Of a DNA stretch of 33,285 nt, positions 9,947-17,347 are shown in pieces. Each line of letters begins with the position of its first letter. Position 1 is the first letter of the stretch. A model generated the notes under the pieces. That model did no database searches. It was not told the origin of the DNA and worked only from the letters and a program-made list of their open reading frames with translations. Source of the stretch: Bauldia litoralis (GTDB lineage: Bacteria > Pseudomonadota > Alphaproteobacteria > Rhizobiales > Kaistiaceae); NCBI GenBank assembly GCA_945882315.1, contig CAMCWB010000042.1:1-33285 (forward strand), given 5' to 3'. The translations under genes and the position numbers were made by a program.

Positions 9947-11008
9947 TCAGGCGTTGGGGAAGGTCAGTTCCGCTTCCCCGAGCGGCGCGAAATACAAGTC
10001 GATCTCGGCGTCGTCGACAGCCTCGGCGGATGGGTGCCGCCAGCGCGGCTTGTTGTCCTTGTCGACGAGGAGAGCCCGCACGCCCTCGAAGAAATCGCCG
10101 CGGCCGAGAATGCGGCTGGCGATGCGATATTCGATCCGCATGCACTCGTTGAAATCCTCGTGCCCGCCAACCTGCATCTGCCGGAAGGCGATGCCGAGGC
10201 TGAGCGGCGACTTCGACCGAAGCCCGGCGGCCGTTTCCGTCGCCCATGTCGCCGACGCGTCCTTCTCCCGCGCCAGGCGTGCGAGAACATCTTTCACCGA
10301 GCCGGCGCCGAAGCATCGGTCGATCGCCGGCATGAGGCCGGGTAGTGTCGGCTCTCCCGCAGCCCGCGGATGGTGGGCGCCGGTCTCGTCGATACCGGCG
10401 CCGGCGGCGAGGTCGTCGATGATATGATCGAAAGAAGCGCCGGCCACGGAATGGGTGGCGACGCCGCACCAGTGCAGATCGGCGGGGCCGAGGCGCGCAC
10501 CGGTGAGCGCGAGATAGGTGCCGAGGCTGCCGGGCAGGCGCGGCAAGGCGAAGGTCGCGCCGACATCGGGGAAGAAGCCGATTCCGGTTTCGGGCATGGC
10601 GAAGAGCGTACGCTCTCCCACGAACCGGTGGCTGCCATGCAGCGAGACGCCGACCCCGCCGCCCATGACGATGCCGTCGACGAGCGCGACATAGGGCTTC
10701 GGATAATGCTTGATCAGCGCGTTGAGCTGGTACTCCTCGCGATAGAAGGCCTCGGCCTGCTTGTCGCCGGCCAGGCCCCATTCCCGCAACTGGCGGATAT
10801 CGCCGCCGGCGCAGAAGGCCTTCTCTCCGGCGCCGCGGATGACGACGCAGTCGATACGGGGGGCGTCCGCCCAGGCGCGGAGACGGGCGTCGATCGCGCG
10901 CACCATCGACAGATTGAGCGCGTTCAGCGCTTTGGGACGATTGAGCATGATGAGACCCGCGCTGCCGCGTGCCTCGAAGAGAACCTCGGTATCTTCCATT
11001 GTGGTCAT
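9947..11008 (-). CDS. 3-hydroxyisobutyryl-CoA hydrolase
   Basis: A 353-residue member of the enoyl-CoA hydratase/isomerase (crotonase) superfamily. It keeps the crotonase-type oxyanion segment (FCAGGDIRQLREWG) and the subgroup signature PETGIGFFPDVGATFALPRL, which separates 3-hydroxyisobutyryl-CoA hydrolases from ordinary hydratases. It would hydrolyse 3-hydroxyisobutyryl-CoA in valine degradation and could act on 3-hydroxypropionyl-CoA. ATG 11008 gives MTTMEDTEVLFEARGSAG; a second ATG at 10999 is almost as good, and the ORF upstream of it (to 11140) is not family-like. It sits alone on its strand, 113 bases after a small ORF and before the hdc-linked gene, so the context does not point to a specific valine operon. 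Confidence 0.92.
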   Translation of the reverse strand: MTTMEDTEVLFEARGSAGLIMLNRPKALNALNLSMVRAIDARLRAWADAPRIDCVVIRGAGEKAFCAGGDIRQLREWGLAGDKQAEAFYREEYQLNALIKHYPKPYVALVDGIVMGGGVGVSLHGSHRFVGERTLFAMPETGIGFFPDVGATFALPRLPGSLGTYLALTGARLGPADLHWCGVATHSVAGASFDHIIDDLAAGAGIDETGAHHPRAAGEPTLPGLMPAIDRCFGAGSVKDVLARLAREKDASATWATETAAGLRSKSPLSLGIAFRQMQVGGHEDFNECMRIEYRIASRILGRGDFFEGVRALLVDKDNKPRWRHPSAEAVDDAEIDLYFAPLGEAELTFPNA

Positions 11009-11121
11009 TGGCCCAGCATCTCGCGCGCGGTTCATCCGAACGCGATCAGATAGCCTTAGCCGCCGCGAAACGAAAGCGCGTGATTGGGGCCAAGGCGCAT
11101 CCGGAGCGCCTGCGGCAGGCT

Positions 11122-11322
11122 TCAGTCTTCCGGACGCCACGCGAGGTCGGCCAGGCTGGCAAGATAGGGCGCGCAGTCGCCGACCGGCGCCAGCAGCGCC
11201 AGCTCGAGCTCGGAGCAGGCTTTCCGGGAGCGCGGCTGGACAGGCTCGCGATCGATCGCCCCGGCAGCGTCTGCCGAGTGATCTCCGTGGATGGCTTGGC
11301 TAAGCTTCCGCAGCCAGGACAT
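11122..11322 (-). CDS. Hypothetical 66-residue protein
   Basis: Small ORF overlapping the 3' end of the flavin oxidoreductase gene by 23 bases. It begins MSWLRKLSQAIHGDHSADAA at ATG 11322, with a possible GGAT ribosome binding site, and ends in LADLAWRPED. Third codon positions are about 80% G or C, like real genes here, which argues against chance. No family, signal peptide or membrane helix was recognised. Because it overlaps and follows the oxidoreductase it may belong to the same transcript. Confidence 0.45.
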   Translation of the reverse strand: MSWLRKLSQAIHGDHSADAAGAIDREPVQPRSRKACSELELALLAPVGDCAPYLASLADLAWRPED

Positions 11323-12316
11323 GGTGCCGATCCGGCGCCGGGCGGGTGTTGGCGGGCGATGGCTTCTCGGCCTTGCCGCGGAGCGGCGAGCCCGGCGGGA
11401 AGACTTCCTTCGCCAGGAGCGTGAGCGACGAAATCCACTGCTTTAGGCCGACCCGCGCCGGGAAAACCTGGATGAAGAGGTCGTCGAGCAGCGGCAATTG
11501 GCGGTCTGCTTCCAGTGCCCGGCGGATCTCGTCCGGGCTGCCGACGATCGCCGCTTCCTCGAAACGGAAAGGCACCGTTCCGGGCTTCACCGGCGAGGCG
11601 GGTGCCACGGCGAAATCGCGATGGGCCGACGCACTGTCGCGATGCGTGTAGAGATAGCGCGACGTCGCAATCCGCTGGCGCGGCCGGGCACGCTTGCGGA
11701 ACTCAGCGATGGCGATCGCCTGGCGCTCGCGGTTTTCCGGCAGCGTATGTTTCTTGGAGGCGCCGAGGAGGAGGTTGTCGCCATCGTCGGCGATCCGCCG
11801 GATGTCGTCGAGCTCGGTACCGACGCGCCAGATCTTGTCGAGGAGCTGCTTGGCCGGAGGATAGAGGCGGCGGACGCCGCCGAGCATCTCACCGGCGAGA
11901 ACCTGGCGGAGCGTCGCCAGCTTTTCGTCGAAGAGCGCATGGCGCTCGTCCCAATCGATACCGAATGCCTCGAAAGCCCAGTTCTCAAGACCCGAGCCGA
12001 GGCCGAGTTGCAGGCGGCCCCTTGCCATCATGTCGGCAATCGCCGCGTCTTCGGCAACGCGGATCGGATTCTCGAGCGGCAGAACGACGACCGCCGCGCC
12101 AAGCCGGATGCGCTTCGTGCGCTCGGCGGCGGCGGCGAGATAAAGGAGCGGCGAGGGGATCGTGCCCTTGTCCGATCCGAAATGATGCGAGGTGATCCAG
12201 GCGCTGTCGATGCCGAGCCGGTCGGCGGCTTCGAGGAGCTGCAGGCCGGCTTCATATTGCTGCGCCGGATCGGCGGCAGGATCGTTCAGCCGGAACATGA
12301 TGCCGATATCGGGCAA
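11300..12316 (-). CDS. Luciferase-like (LLM class) flavin-dependent oxidoreductase
   Basis: About 338 residues from TTG 12316 (PDIGIMFRLND, the first barrel strand); an ATG seven residues downstream at 12298 would cut the strand, so TTG is preferred. Family marks are SAWITSHHFG, the hydrophobic barrel strand of IRLGAAVVVLPLENPIRVAED, and RGRLQLGLGSGLENWAFEAFG. These FMN-dependent monooxygenases of the bacterial luciferase superfamily oxidise diverse small molecules with reduced flavin and oxygen. The gene follows an ABC substrate-binding protein after a hairpin. From memory, a paired luciferase-like monooxygenase and peptide-type binding protein (the KPN_01858 and KPN_01854 families) is a known association, and this pair may belong to it. 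Substrate unknown. Confidence 0.86.
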   Translation of the reverse strand: MPDIGIMFRLNDPAADPAQQYEAGLQLLEAADRLGIDSAWITSHHFGSDKGTIPSPLLYLAAAAERTKRIRLGAAVVVLPLENPIRVAEDAAIADMMARGRLQLGLGSGLENWAFEAFGIDWDERHALFDEKLATLRQVLAGEMLGGVRRLYPPAKQLLDKIWRVGTELDDIRRIADDGDNLLLGASKKHTLPENRERQAIAIAEFRKRARPRQRIATSRYLYTHRDSASAHRDFAVAPASPVKPGTVPFRFEEAAIVGSPDEIRRALEADRQLPLLDDLFIQVFPARVGLKQWISSLTLLAKEVFPPGSPLRGKAEKPSPANTRPAPDRHHVLAAEA

Positions 12317-12336
12317 GGCGGACTCTCGCTTCTCGG

Positions 12337-12374
12337 AAAAAGGAGCCGGCGGCGCCGGGGGAGGGCGCCGCCGG
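12337..12374 (-). terminator. Stem-loop with T-run after the ABC binding-protein gene
   Basis: Reading the minus strand, a perfect 11-bp stem (CCGGCGGCGCC / GGCGCCGCCGG, loop of 7) starts 10 bases after the binding-protein stop, then CTCC and five T's. This is an intrinsic terminator or attenuator. Placed between the binding protein and the oxidoreductase, it could let the binding protein be made in excess while some transcription continues. Confidence 0.75.
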
Positions 12375-12383
12375 TAGTGCTGC

Positions 12384-14033
12384 CTATTGGCTCTGCTGGT
12401 CGATCCAGGTGTTGTAGGCCCAGCCGTTGAGCAGGCCGCGCGGCGGATCGATGAAGGCGGTGACGTCGTGGACGCTCGAAAGAGCGGCGACGCTGTAGCG
12501 GTCGAGATAGAGCGGCAGTGTGATCGACTGGTCGACCAGCACATACTGCGCGATCTTGTCGAGGGTCGCCTTGCGGGCCTCGTCGGTCAGCGCAAAGCGC
12601 GCTTCGTCGAGCCACTGCGTGACCTCGGCCGAGTCGAGCCGCGGGCCGTTCACGGTGCCGTCCTTGGTGTAGATCTTGTCGAGGACGGTGCTGGCATCGG
12701 TGCCGCCGACCGAACGCGGAAAGATTTCATAGGCATTCGCTTCGCGAACCTTGTCGACCGTTCCCTCGTCACGATACTGGAGATCGATTTCGACGCCGAT
12801 GTTCTGCCGGATTTCGGACTGGTAGGCGGCGAGCACGGTGTCGAGCGGCGCCTTCGGATTGGTCGCGATGACGCGGGCCGTCAGGCGCTTTCCGCCGGCG
12901 TCGGTCCGGTAGCCGTCGGAGTCGCGGCCGGTATAGCCGGCCTCGTCGAGAAGCTTGTTGGCGAGCTCGACATTGCCGCCATAGGCCTTCTCATACTTGG
13001 CGTCGTAGAACTTGCTCTGCGGCTGCAGGATGCTCCAGGCGCGCGTGCCGTAGCCTTTCAGGACCGACTTCACGATGCCGTCGACGTCGGCGCCTTCCTG
13101 CAGTGCCTTGCGAACGCGGACGTCCTGCGTCGGGCCGCTCGTCGTGTTGAAGTAGAGCGAGGTCGGCGCGACGTTCGAGCTCTTGGCTTCGTACTGGAAG
13201 CCGTCGACGCCGGCGAAGAGCGGGATGTCGGTCGGCGCGACTTCGACGATCGCCTGCACCTCGCCGGAGGACAGAAGTCCGGCGCGGACCGACGGCTCGC
13301 TGACATATTTGATCACGAGCTTGTCGAGATAGGCCGGGCCGGTGTGATGGGCGGTGGCGGGCGGCGAGTTATAGTTCTCGTTCCGCACAAAGATCAGCTC
13401 CTGGCCGGGGACGACCTCGGTCAGGATGAAGGGACCGGTGCCGGCGATGCCGACGCCGCCGGCGCGCACATCCGGGTTCTGAAACGACTTCGGCGAGATG
13501 ATGGCGCCTTCGAGCGTCGCCAGCGTATGGAGGAAATTCGCCGCCGGATTCTTCAGGGTGAACTGGACGGTGTAGTCGTCGACGACCGTCGTTTCCTTCA
13601 GCGACCGGAAGCTGTTCTTGGCGGCGCTCGGCGCATATTTGCCGTCGATGACGAGATCGAAATTGGCCTTCACCGCCTGCGCGTTGAAAGTCTCGCCGTC
13701 GGTGAACTTGACGCCCTGCTTCAGCTTGAAGGTCCAGACGAGACCGTCGTCTGAGCGGCTCCAGCTCTCGGCCAGCCAGGGATGGAAGCTTTCGTCGTAG
13801 TCGGCGGCGATCAGCGCGTCATAGACGTTGCGCACGGCCTGAGTCTGGCTGATCGCGCCGCGGTGATGCGGGTTGAGGCCCTCTTCCGGGAAGCTCAGCA
13901 GAACGATTGTCAGCGTGCCGCCGGATTGCGGATTAGCGGCCTCCTGGGCGGAGGCGGCGCCGGTAAAAAGCGCCGTGGCAACGGTGAGGCCGAAGACCCC
14001 CGCGAGCCACTTCGCGCGTCTGCTTTGTGTCAT
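12384..14033 (-). CDS. ABC transporter substrate-binding protein, peptide/nickel type
   Basis: A 549-residue periplasmic binding protein of solute-binding family 5 (DppA/OppA-like). The first 29 residues are a Sec signal peptide (basic MTQSRRAKWL, hydrophobic core, cleavage near GAASA-QE). The mature part shows the family pattern SGGTLTIVLLS.., PHHRGAISQTQAVRNVYDAL, WSRSDDGLVWTFKLKQGVKF, and AGTGPFILTEVVPGQELIF. It would capture a peptide, opine, metal chelate or similar ligand. ATG 14033 has AAGGA upstream. The gene starts 15 bases after the ABC ATPase remnant; no permease genes are nearby, so on this evidence it is an orphan, unless the transporter lies elsewhere. Two genes downstream is the flavin oxidoreductase. 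Confidence 0.93.
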   Translation of the reverse strand: MTQSRRAKWLAGVFGLTVATALFTGAASAQEAANPQSGGTLTIVLLSFPEEGLNPHHRGAISQTQAVRNVYDALIAADYDESFHPWLAESWSRSDDGLVWTFKLKQGVKFTDGETFNAQAVKANFDLVIDGKYAPSAAKNSFRSLKETTVVDDYTVQFTLKNPAANFLHTLATLEGAIISPKSFQNPDVRAGGVGIAGTGPFILTEVVPGQELIFVRNENYNSPPATAHHTGPAYLDKLVIKYVSEPSVRAGLLSSGEVQAIVEVAPTDIPLFAGVDGFQYEAKSSNVAPTSLYFNTTSGPTQDVRVRKALQEGADVDGIVKSVLKGYGTRAWSILQPQSKFYDAKYEKAYGGNVELANKLLDEAGYTGRDSDGYRTDAGGKRLTARVIATNPKAPLDTVLAAYQSEIRQNIGVEIDLQYRDEGTVDKVREANAYEIFPRSVGGTDASTVLDKIYTKDGTVNGPRLDSAEVTQWLDEARFALTDEARKATLDKIAQYVLVDQSITLPLYLDRYSVAALSSVHDVTAFIDPPRGLLNGWAYNTWIDQQSQ

Positions 14034-14048
14034 CTGCTCGTTCCTTGT

Positions 14049-14180
14049 TCAGAGTTGGAGAACAGCCTGAAGAAGCTGCTTTGTATAAGTGTCGGTTGGC
14101 GTAGTAAAAACTACGTCGGCATTGCCTCGTTTGACTATCTTCCCGCCGTACATGACAAGAACATAATCAGACAGATGATG
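14049..14180 (-). pseudogene. C-terminal remnant of a dipeptide-type ABC ATPase
   Basis: Only the last 43 or so codons remain. They read HLSDYVLVMYGGKIVKRG and then NADVVFTTPTDTYTKQLLQA to a TGA at 14049. This fits the end of Dpp/Opp-type ATPases (HDL..HLSDRVAVMYLG.IVE, then F..P.HPYT..LL). Walker A, signature and Walker B motifs are all missing. The segment has about 46% GC by hand count, against well over 60% nearby, and uses codons such as ATA, AAA, ACA and TTT. It begins at the ligD stop in a different reading frame from ligD. It therefore looks like a rearrangement scar: the ATPase gene lost everything but its tail, beside the binding-protein gene it once served. Confidence 0.7.
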
Positions 14181-14182
14181 AA

Positions 14183-16387
14183 TTACGCCATCTGCTCGGC
14201 AAGCGCCTGCGCGGAGGATTTGATCGTCGCCCAGTCGGCCTTGGGCACGAGCGGGAAGACGATGTGCAGTCCCTTGCCGCCGGTGGTCTTCACGAAGCTC
14301 GCGAGCCCGACCTTCGACAGGCGGTCGCGCACGTCGAAGGCTGCTTCGACGACGCGTTCCCAAGGCACGCCGTCGCCCGGGTCGAGGTCGATCGTCACCC
14401 GGTCGGGCAGTTCGGGATTCTTGACGCCCGATCCCCAGGGATGGATTTCGAGGACGCCGGCCTGGACGAGTTCGAGCAGCCCCTCGACATCGGAGATGCA
14501 GAGTGCCGGCTCATCGTCAGCCGCCGTCTTGACCGACTTCACCGATGGGCTGAGACCCGCCCAGCGGTGCTTCTGGTAGAAGCACTGCTTCTGCACGCCG
14601 CCGGGGCAGCGCACAAGGCTGAGCGGCCGGTCGACGATATGCGGCAGGATCCAGTCGGCGATCTCCGCATAGAAATCGGCGAGCCCCTGCTTGGTCACGC
14701 CCTCGGCCGGCCAGAGAAGCCGCGACGGATTGGTCAGCCGCACCGTCGGCTCTTTCGGCTTCTTCGACTTGTCGGCCGCTTCTGTCGGCCGGACGACCTC
14801 GGCCGGCGGCCGCTCGCTATTCAATCCCTTGTAGGAAGAGTGCCGGATGATGCCGGCGCTGGTCCGGCTCCGATATTCGATCTCGGCGACCAGCGTCGGC
14901 TCGACCCATTTCGCGCCCTTTCCGATGGCCAACTCGTCCTTGATCGGCGCCGTCGATATGCGGATCGCATTGAGCGTCGCGAACAACTCGCGGCCGGTGG
15001 CAGTGGTGAAGCCGGTGCCGACATGGCCCGAGGCGATAAGCTTGCCGCCGACATATTCGGCGAGCACCAACGCGCCGACCGCCTTCTTGTCGAGCGTCGA
15101 GGGGACGAAGCCGGCAATCACGAAAGCCGCCTGCTCGACCGTCCGCTTCTTCAGCCAGTTCTTGGTGCGGCCGGATTGATAGGCTGAAGACGCCTTCTTG
15201 GAGACGATGCCTTCAAGGCCGATCCGGCTCGCATGGCGGAAGATCAGGGCGCCGTCGCCTTCGAGATGCTCGCTGTAGCGGATCGGCGTATCGCCGTTGG
15301 ATGCGAGCAGCGCCTGCAGCGCCGCCTTGCGCTCGACCAGCGTGGCGCGACGGAGATCGTAGCCGTCGAGATGCAGGAGATCGAAGGCGAAGTAGACGAG
15401 GTTGCCGCCACCGGCCTTCAGCCCGTCGACGAGCAAGCTGAAATTCGGCACGCCGGCGTCGGTCAGCGCCACGATCTCCCCGTCGATGATCGCCGCCTTG
15501 GCCGGCAGCTCGGCGGCAGCGCGGGCGATCGAGCGGAAGCGGTCGCTCCAGTCGAGGCCGGTGCGGGTGCGCAGCGTCGCCTTGCCGTTGGCGATGCGGA
15601 TCTGCGTCCGATAACCGTCATATTTGATCTCATGCACCCAGTCCTTGCCCTTTGGCGGAGTGTCGACCGTGGACGGCAAGGTCGGGTCGATGAAGGGCGG
15701 CATTGCCGCCTGCTTTGCGCCAGGGATATCCCCCGGCTCGATGGCGAGCTTCTTCTTGCGCTTCCGCTTCTGCGCAACCTCGCCGCCGCCGGAGGAAGAC
15801 CACACCCGGTCGCGGTCCTCGGAAATCTCCTCGATCAGCCGGTCGGAGACGACCGAGCGCGGCATCTCCTCGGTGATCGATCTGTCGTCTTCGCGCCGGG
15901 CATACTCGTCGTCGGATTTGATCAGGAGCCACGCTTCCTGCTTCTCGCGCGGCTTGCGCGCCATGCGCACGAGATGCCAGTCGCCTTTCAGCTTCTCGCC
16001 GTCGAGCCGGAATTTGAGATGGCCCTTCTTGTAGCCGAAGTCGGGATCGAACTCCGGTGTCCAGGTGCCCTTGTCCCAGAGCATGACGGTGCCGCCGCCA
16101 TATTCCGCTTTCGGGATCACGCCTTCGAAGCCGCCATATTCGATCGGGTGATCCTCGACATGGACGGCAAGGCGCTTGATGCCGGGGACGAGGCTCGGCC
16201 CCTCGGGAACCGCCCAGCTCTTGAGAACGCCGTTCAGCTCGAGCCGGAAATCGTAATGTAGCCGCGTCGCGGCATGTTTCTGGATAAGGTAGCCGTTGCC
16301 GGCCTTGCGCGAACTTGCCGATCCTGCCGGCTCCGGCGTTTTTGAGAAATCGCGCTTGGCTTTGTAGTCGCTGAGGGGCTTTTTCAC
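14183..16387 (-). CDS. ligD: ATP-dependent DNA ligase LigD (PE-LIG-POL), C-terminally truncated
   Basis: A 734-residue NHEJ ligase with the phosphoesterase, ligase, polymerase order of Pseudomonas LigD. PE domain (about 30-180): H38, H44, D46 and H80 match the metal and active-site residues of P. aeruginosa LigD with a constant offset of four. LIG domain (about 230-520): catalytic K255 in EIKYDGYR. POL domain (from about 550): D667 and D669 in IDLDPG and KTTGGKGLH. The 840-residue Pseudomonas enzyme also needs a third aspartate near position 759; this protein ends at 734 (SSAQALAEQMA), so that residue and about 100 more are missing. Start is GTG 16387. The ligase may still seal breaks with Ku, but templated or ribonucleotide addition should be impaired. 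The stop touches the ABC ATPase remnant. Confidence 0.92.
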   Translation of the reverse strand: MKKPLSDYKAKRDFSKTPEPAGSASSRKAGNGYLIQKHAATRLHYDFRLELNGVLKSWAVPEGPSLVPGIKRLAVHVEDHPIEYGGFEGVIPKAEYGGGTVMLWDKGTWTPEFDPDFGYKKGHLKFRLDGEKLKGDWHLVRMARKPREKQEAWLLIKSDDEYARREDDRSITEEMPRSVVSDRLIEEISEDRDRVWSSSGGGEVAQKRKRKKKLAIEPGDIPGAKQAAMPPFIDPTLPSTVDTPPKGKDWVHEIKYDGYRTQIRIANGKATLRTRTGLDWSDRFRSIARAAAELPAKAAIIDGEIVALTDAGVPNFSLLVDGLKAGGGNLVYFAFDLLHLDGYDLRRATLVERKAALQALLASNGDTPIRYSEHLEGDGALIFRHASRIGLEGIVSKKASSAYQSGRTKNWLKKRTVEQAAFVIAGFVPSTLDKKAVGALVLAEYVGGKLIASGHVGTGFTTATGRELFATLNAIRISTAPIKDELAIGKGAKWVEPTLVAEIEYRSRTSAGIIRHSSYKGLNSERPPAEVVRPTEAADKSKKPKEPTVRLTNPSRLLWPAEGVTKQGLADFYAEIADWILPHIVDRPLSLVRCPGGVQKQCFYQKHRWAGLSPSVKSVKTAADDEPALCISDVEGLLELVQAGVLEIHPWGSGVKNPELPDRVTIDLDPGDGVPWERVVEAAFDVRDRLSKVGLASFVKTTGGKGLHIVFPLVPKADWATIKSSAQALAEQMA

Positions 16388-16477
16388 GCCGCGAAGTTAG
16401 GCCAGATTTACGGATCGACCTAGAGTGGAAAGCTGTCGCTGCCGCTGCTGTATTCGCGGCGCTCCAGCATACTCAGT

Positions 16478-16638
16478 CGTCATCGGCGGGCTTGACCCGC
16501 CGACCCATGCCGTGAACTCGCAACTCGGGGAAGAGATAGCGAGTATACTCGGCCGCATCGATACGCGTTCATGTTCTGCACGCACCTCCCGCGGGAGGCG
16601 AACCGGAATGTATCGGCGGGTCAAGCCCGCCGATGACG
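16478..16638. repeat. Inverted pair of extragenic palindromes between ligD and the hydrolase gene
   Basis: Bases 16478-16503 and 16613-16638 are perfect 26-base reverse complements. Each arm is itself a hairpin, TCGGCGGG-CTTGA-CCCGCCGA. The 109-base spacer holds a second palindrome (GAGTATACTC) and CCTCCCGCGGGAGG. This is the look of a rhizobial-type extragenic palindrome pair, related in behaviour to REP/BIME elements. It occupies most of the 270 bases between the divergent ligD and hydrolase genes, so both promoters must lie within or beside it. No gene is seen in this stretch. Confidence 0.8.
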
Positions 16639-16657
16639 CCGAGGACGAGAGAAGAAT

Positions 16658-17347
16658 GTGCCGACGAACACCAAATCGCTGAAGATCAGGGTCAACATCG
16701 ACCGGACAGTTTCCGGCCTTCTCGACATGCCGCCGAAGGCCGTCGCCTGCCTGGTGCTCGCCCACGGCGCTGGCGCCGGCATGACGCACGCCTTCATGCA
16801 GGCGGTCGCGGTCGAGCTGGCGGAGCGCGGCATCGCGACGCTCCGCTACCAGTTCGCCTATATGGAGGCCGGCGGCAAACGCCCCGATCCGCCGAAGCTG
16901 GCACACACCGCGGTTCGCGCCGCGGTGGAGGCGGCATCGCATGAGGCGAAAGGCCTATCGCTTTTCGCCGGCGGCAAATCCTTCGGCGGCCGCATGACCT
17001 CGCAGGCGCAAGGGCTGTCGCCGCTGCCGGGTGTCAAGGGACTCGTCTTCTTCGGCTTCCCGCTGCACGCCGCCGGCAAGCCCTCCGACGAGCGCGGCGC
17101 GCATCTGTCGGATGTGAAGGTGCCGATGCTCTTCCTGCAGGGCACGCGCGATGCGCTGGCTGAGCTCGACTTGCTGAAGCCGCTGGTGAAGAGCCTCGGC
17201 AAACGCACCACGCTGGAACTCGCCGAGGACGCCGACCACTCCTTCCATGTGCCGGCACGGAGCGGGCGCAAGGATCCCGAGGTCAGGGTAGCGCTTCTCG
17301 ATCTTGCGGCAGTGTGGATGAAGAGGATCGCCTCTAGCCGGCCTTGA
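16658..17347 (+). CDS. Alpha/beta hydrolase, KANL3/Tex30 type
   Basis: A 229-residue cytosolic alpha/beta-hydrolase of the short KANL3/Tex30-like group, related to dienelactone hydrolases. The oxyanion strand reads VLAHGAGAGMTHAFM, the nucleophile elbow is AGGKSFGGRM (GxSxGG), the acid is probably the Asp in LQGTRDALAE, and the catalytic His is in DADHSFHVP. Substrate unknown. Start is GTG 16658 (PTNTKSLK) with a purine-rich AGAGAAGA upstream. It is divergent from ligD and overlaps the end of the BRCT-like/TPR gene by 14 bases. It sits inside the NHEJ gene group, but nothing in the sequence ties it to DNA repair. Confidence 0.85.
   Translation: MPTNTKSLKIRVNIDRTVSGLLDMPPKAVACLVLAHGAGAGMTHAFMQAVAVELAERGIATLRYQFAYMEAGGKRPDPPKLAHTAVRAAVEAASHEAKGLSLFAGGKSFGGRMTSQAQGLSPLPGVKGLVFFGFPLHAAGKPSDERGAHLSDVKVPMLFLQGTRDALAELDLLKPLVKSLGKRTTLELAEDADHSFHVPARSGRKDPEVRVALLDLAAVWMKRIASSRP

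Noticed and set aside
11046..11438. 130-residue ORF near the flavin oxidoreductase
   Set aside because: Shadow frame rich in Arg/Ser/Ala; the 66-residue frame has better third-position GC.
12387..13754. 455-residue plus-strand ORF opposite the binding protein
   Set aside because: Antisense shadow; no family features, and the opposite strand is a clear solute-binding protein.
14264..16261. Long plus-strand ORFs opposite ligD
   Set aside because: Arg/Asp-rich antisense shadows; ligD motifs are on the minus strand.
16478..16638. CRISPR array
   Set aside because: Two inverted copies only, not direct repeats with spacers.
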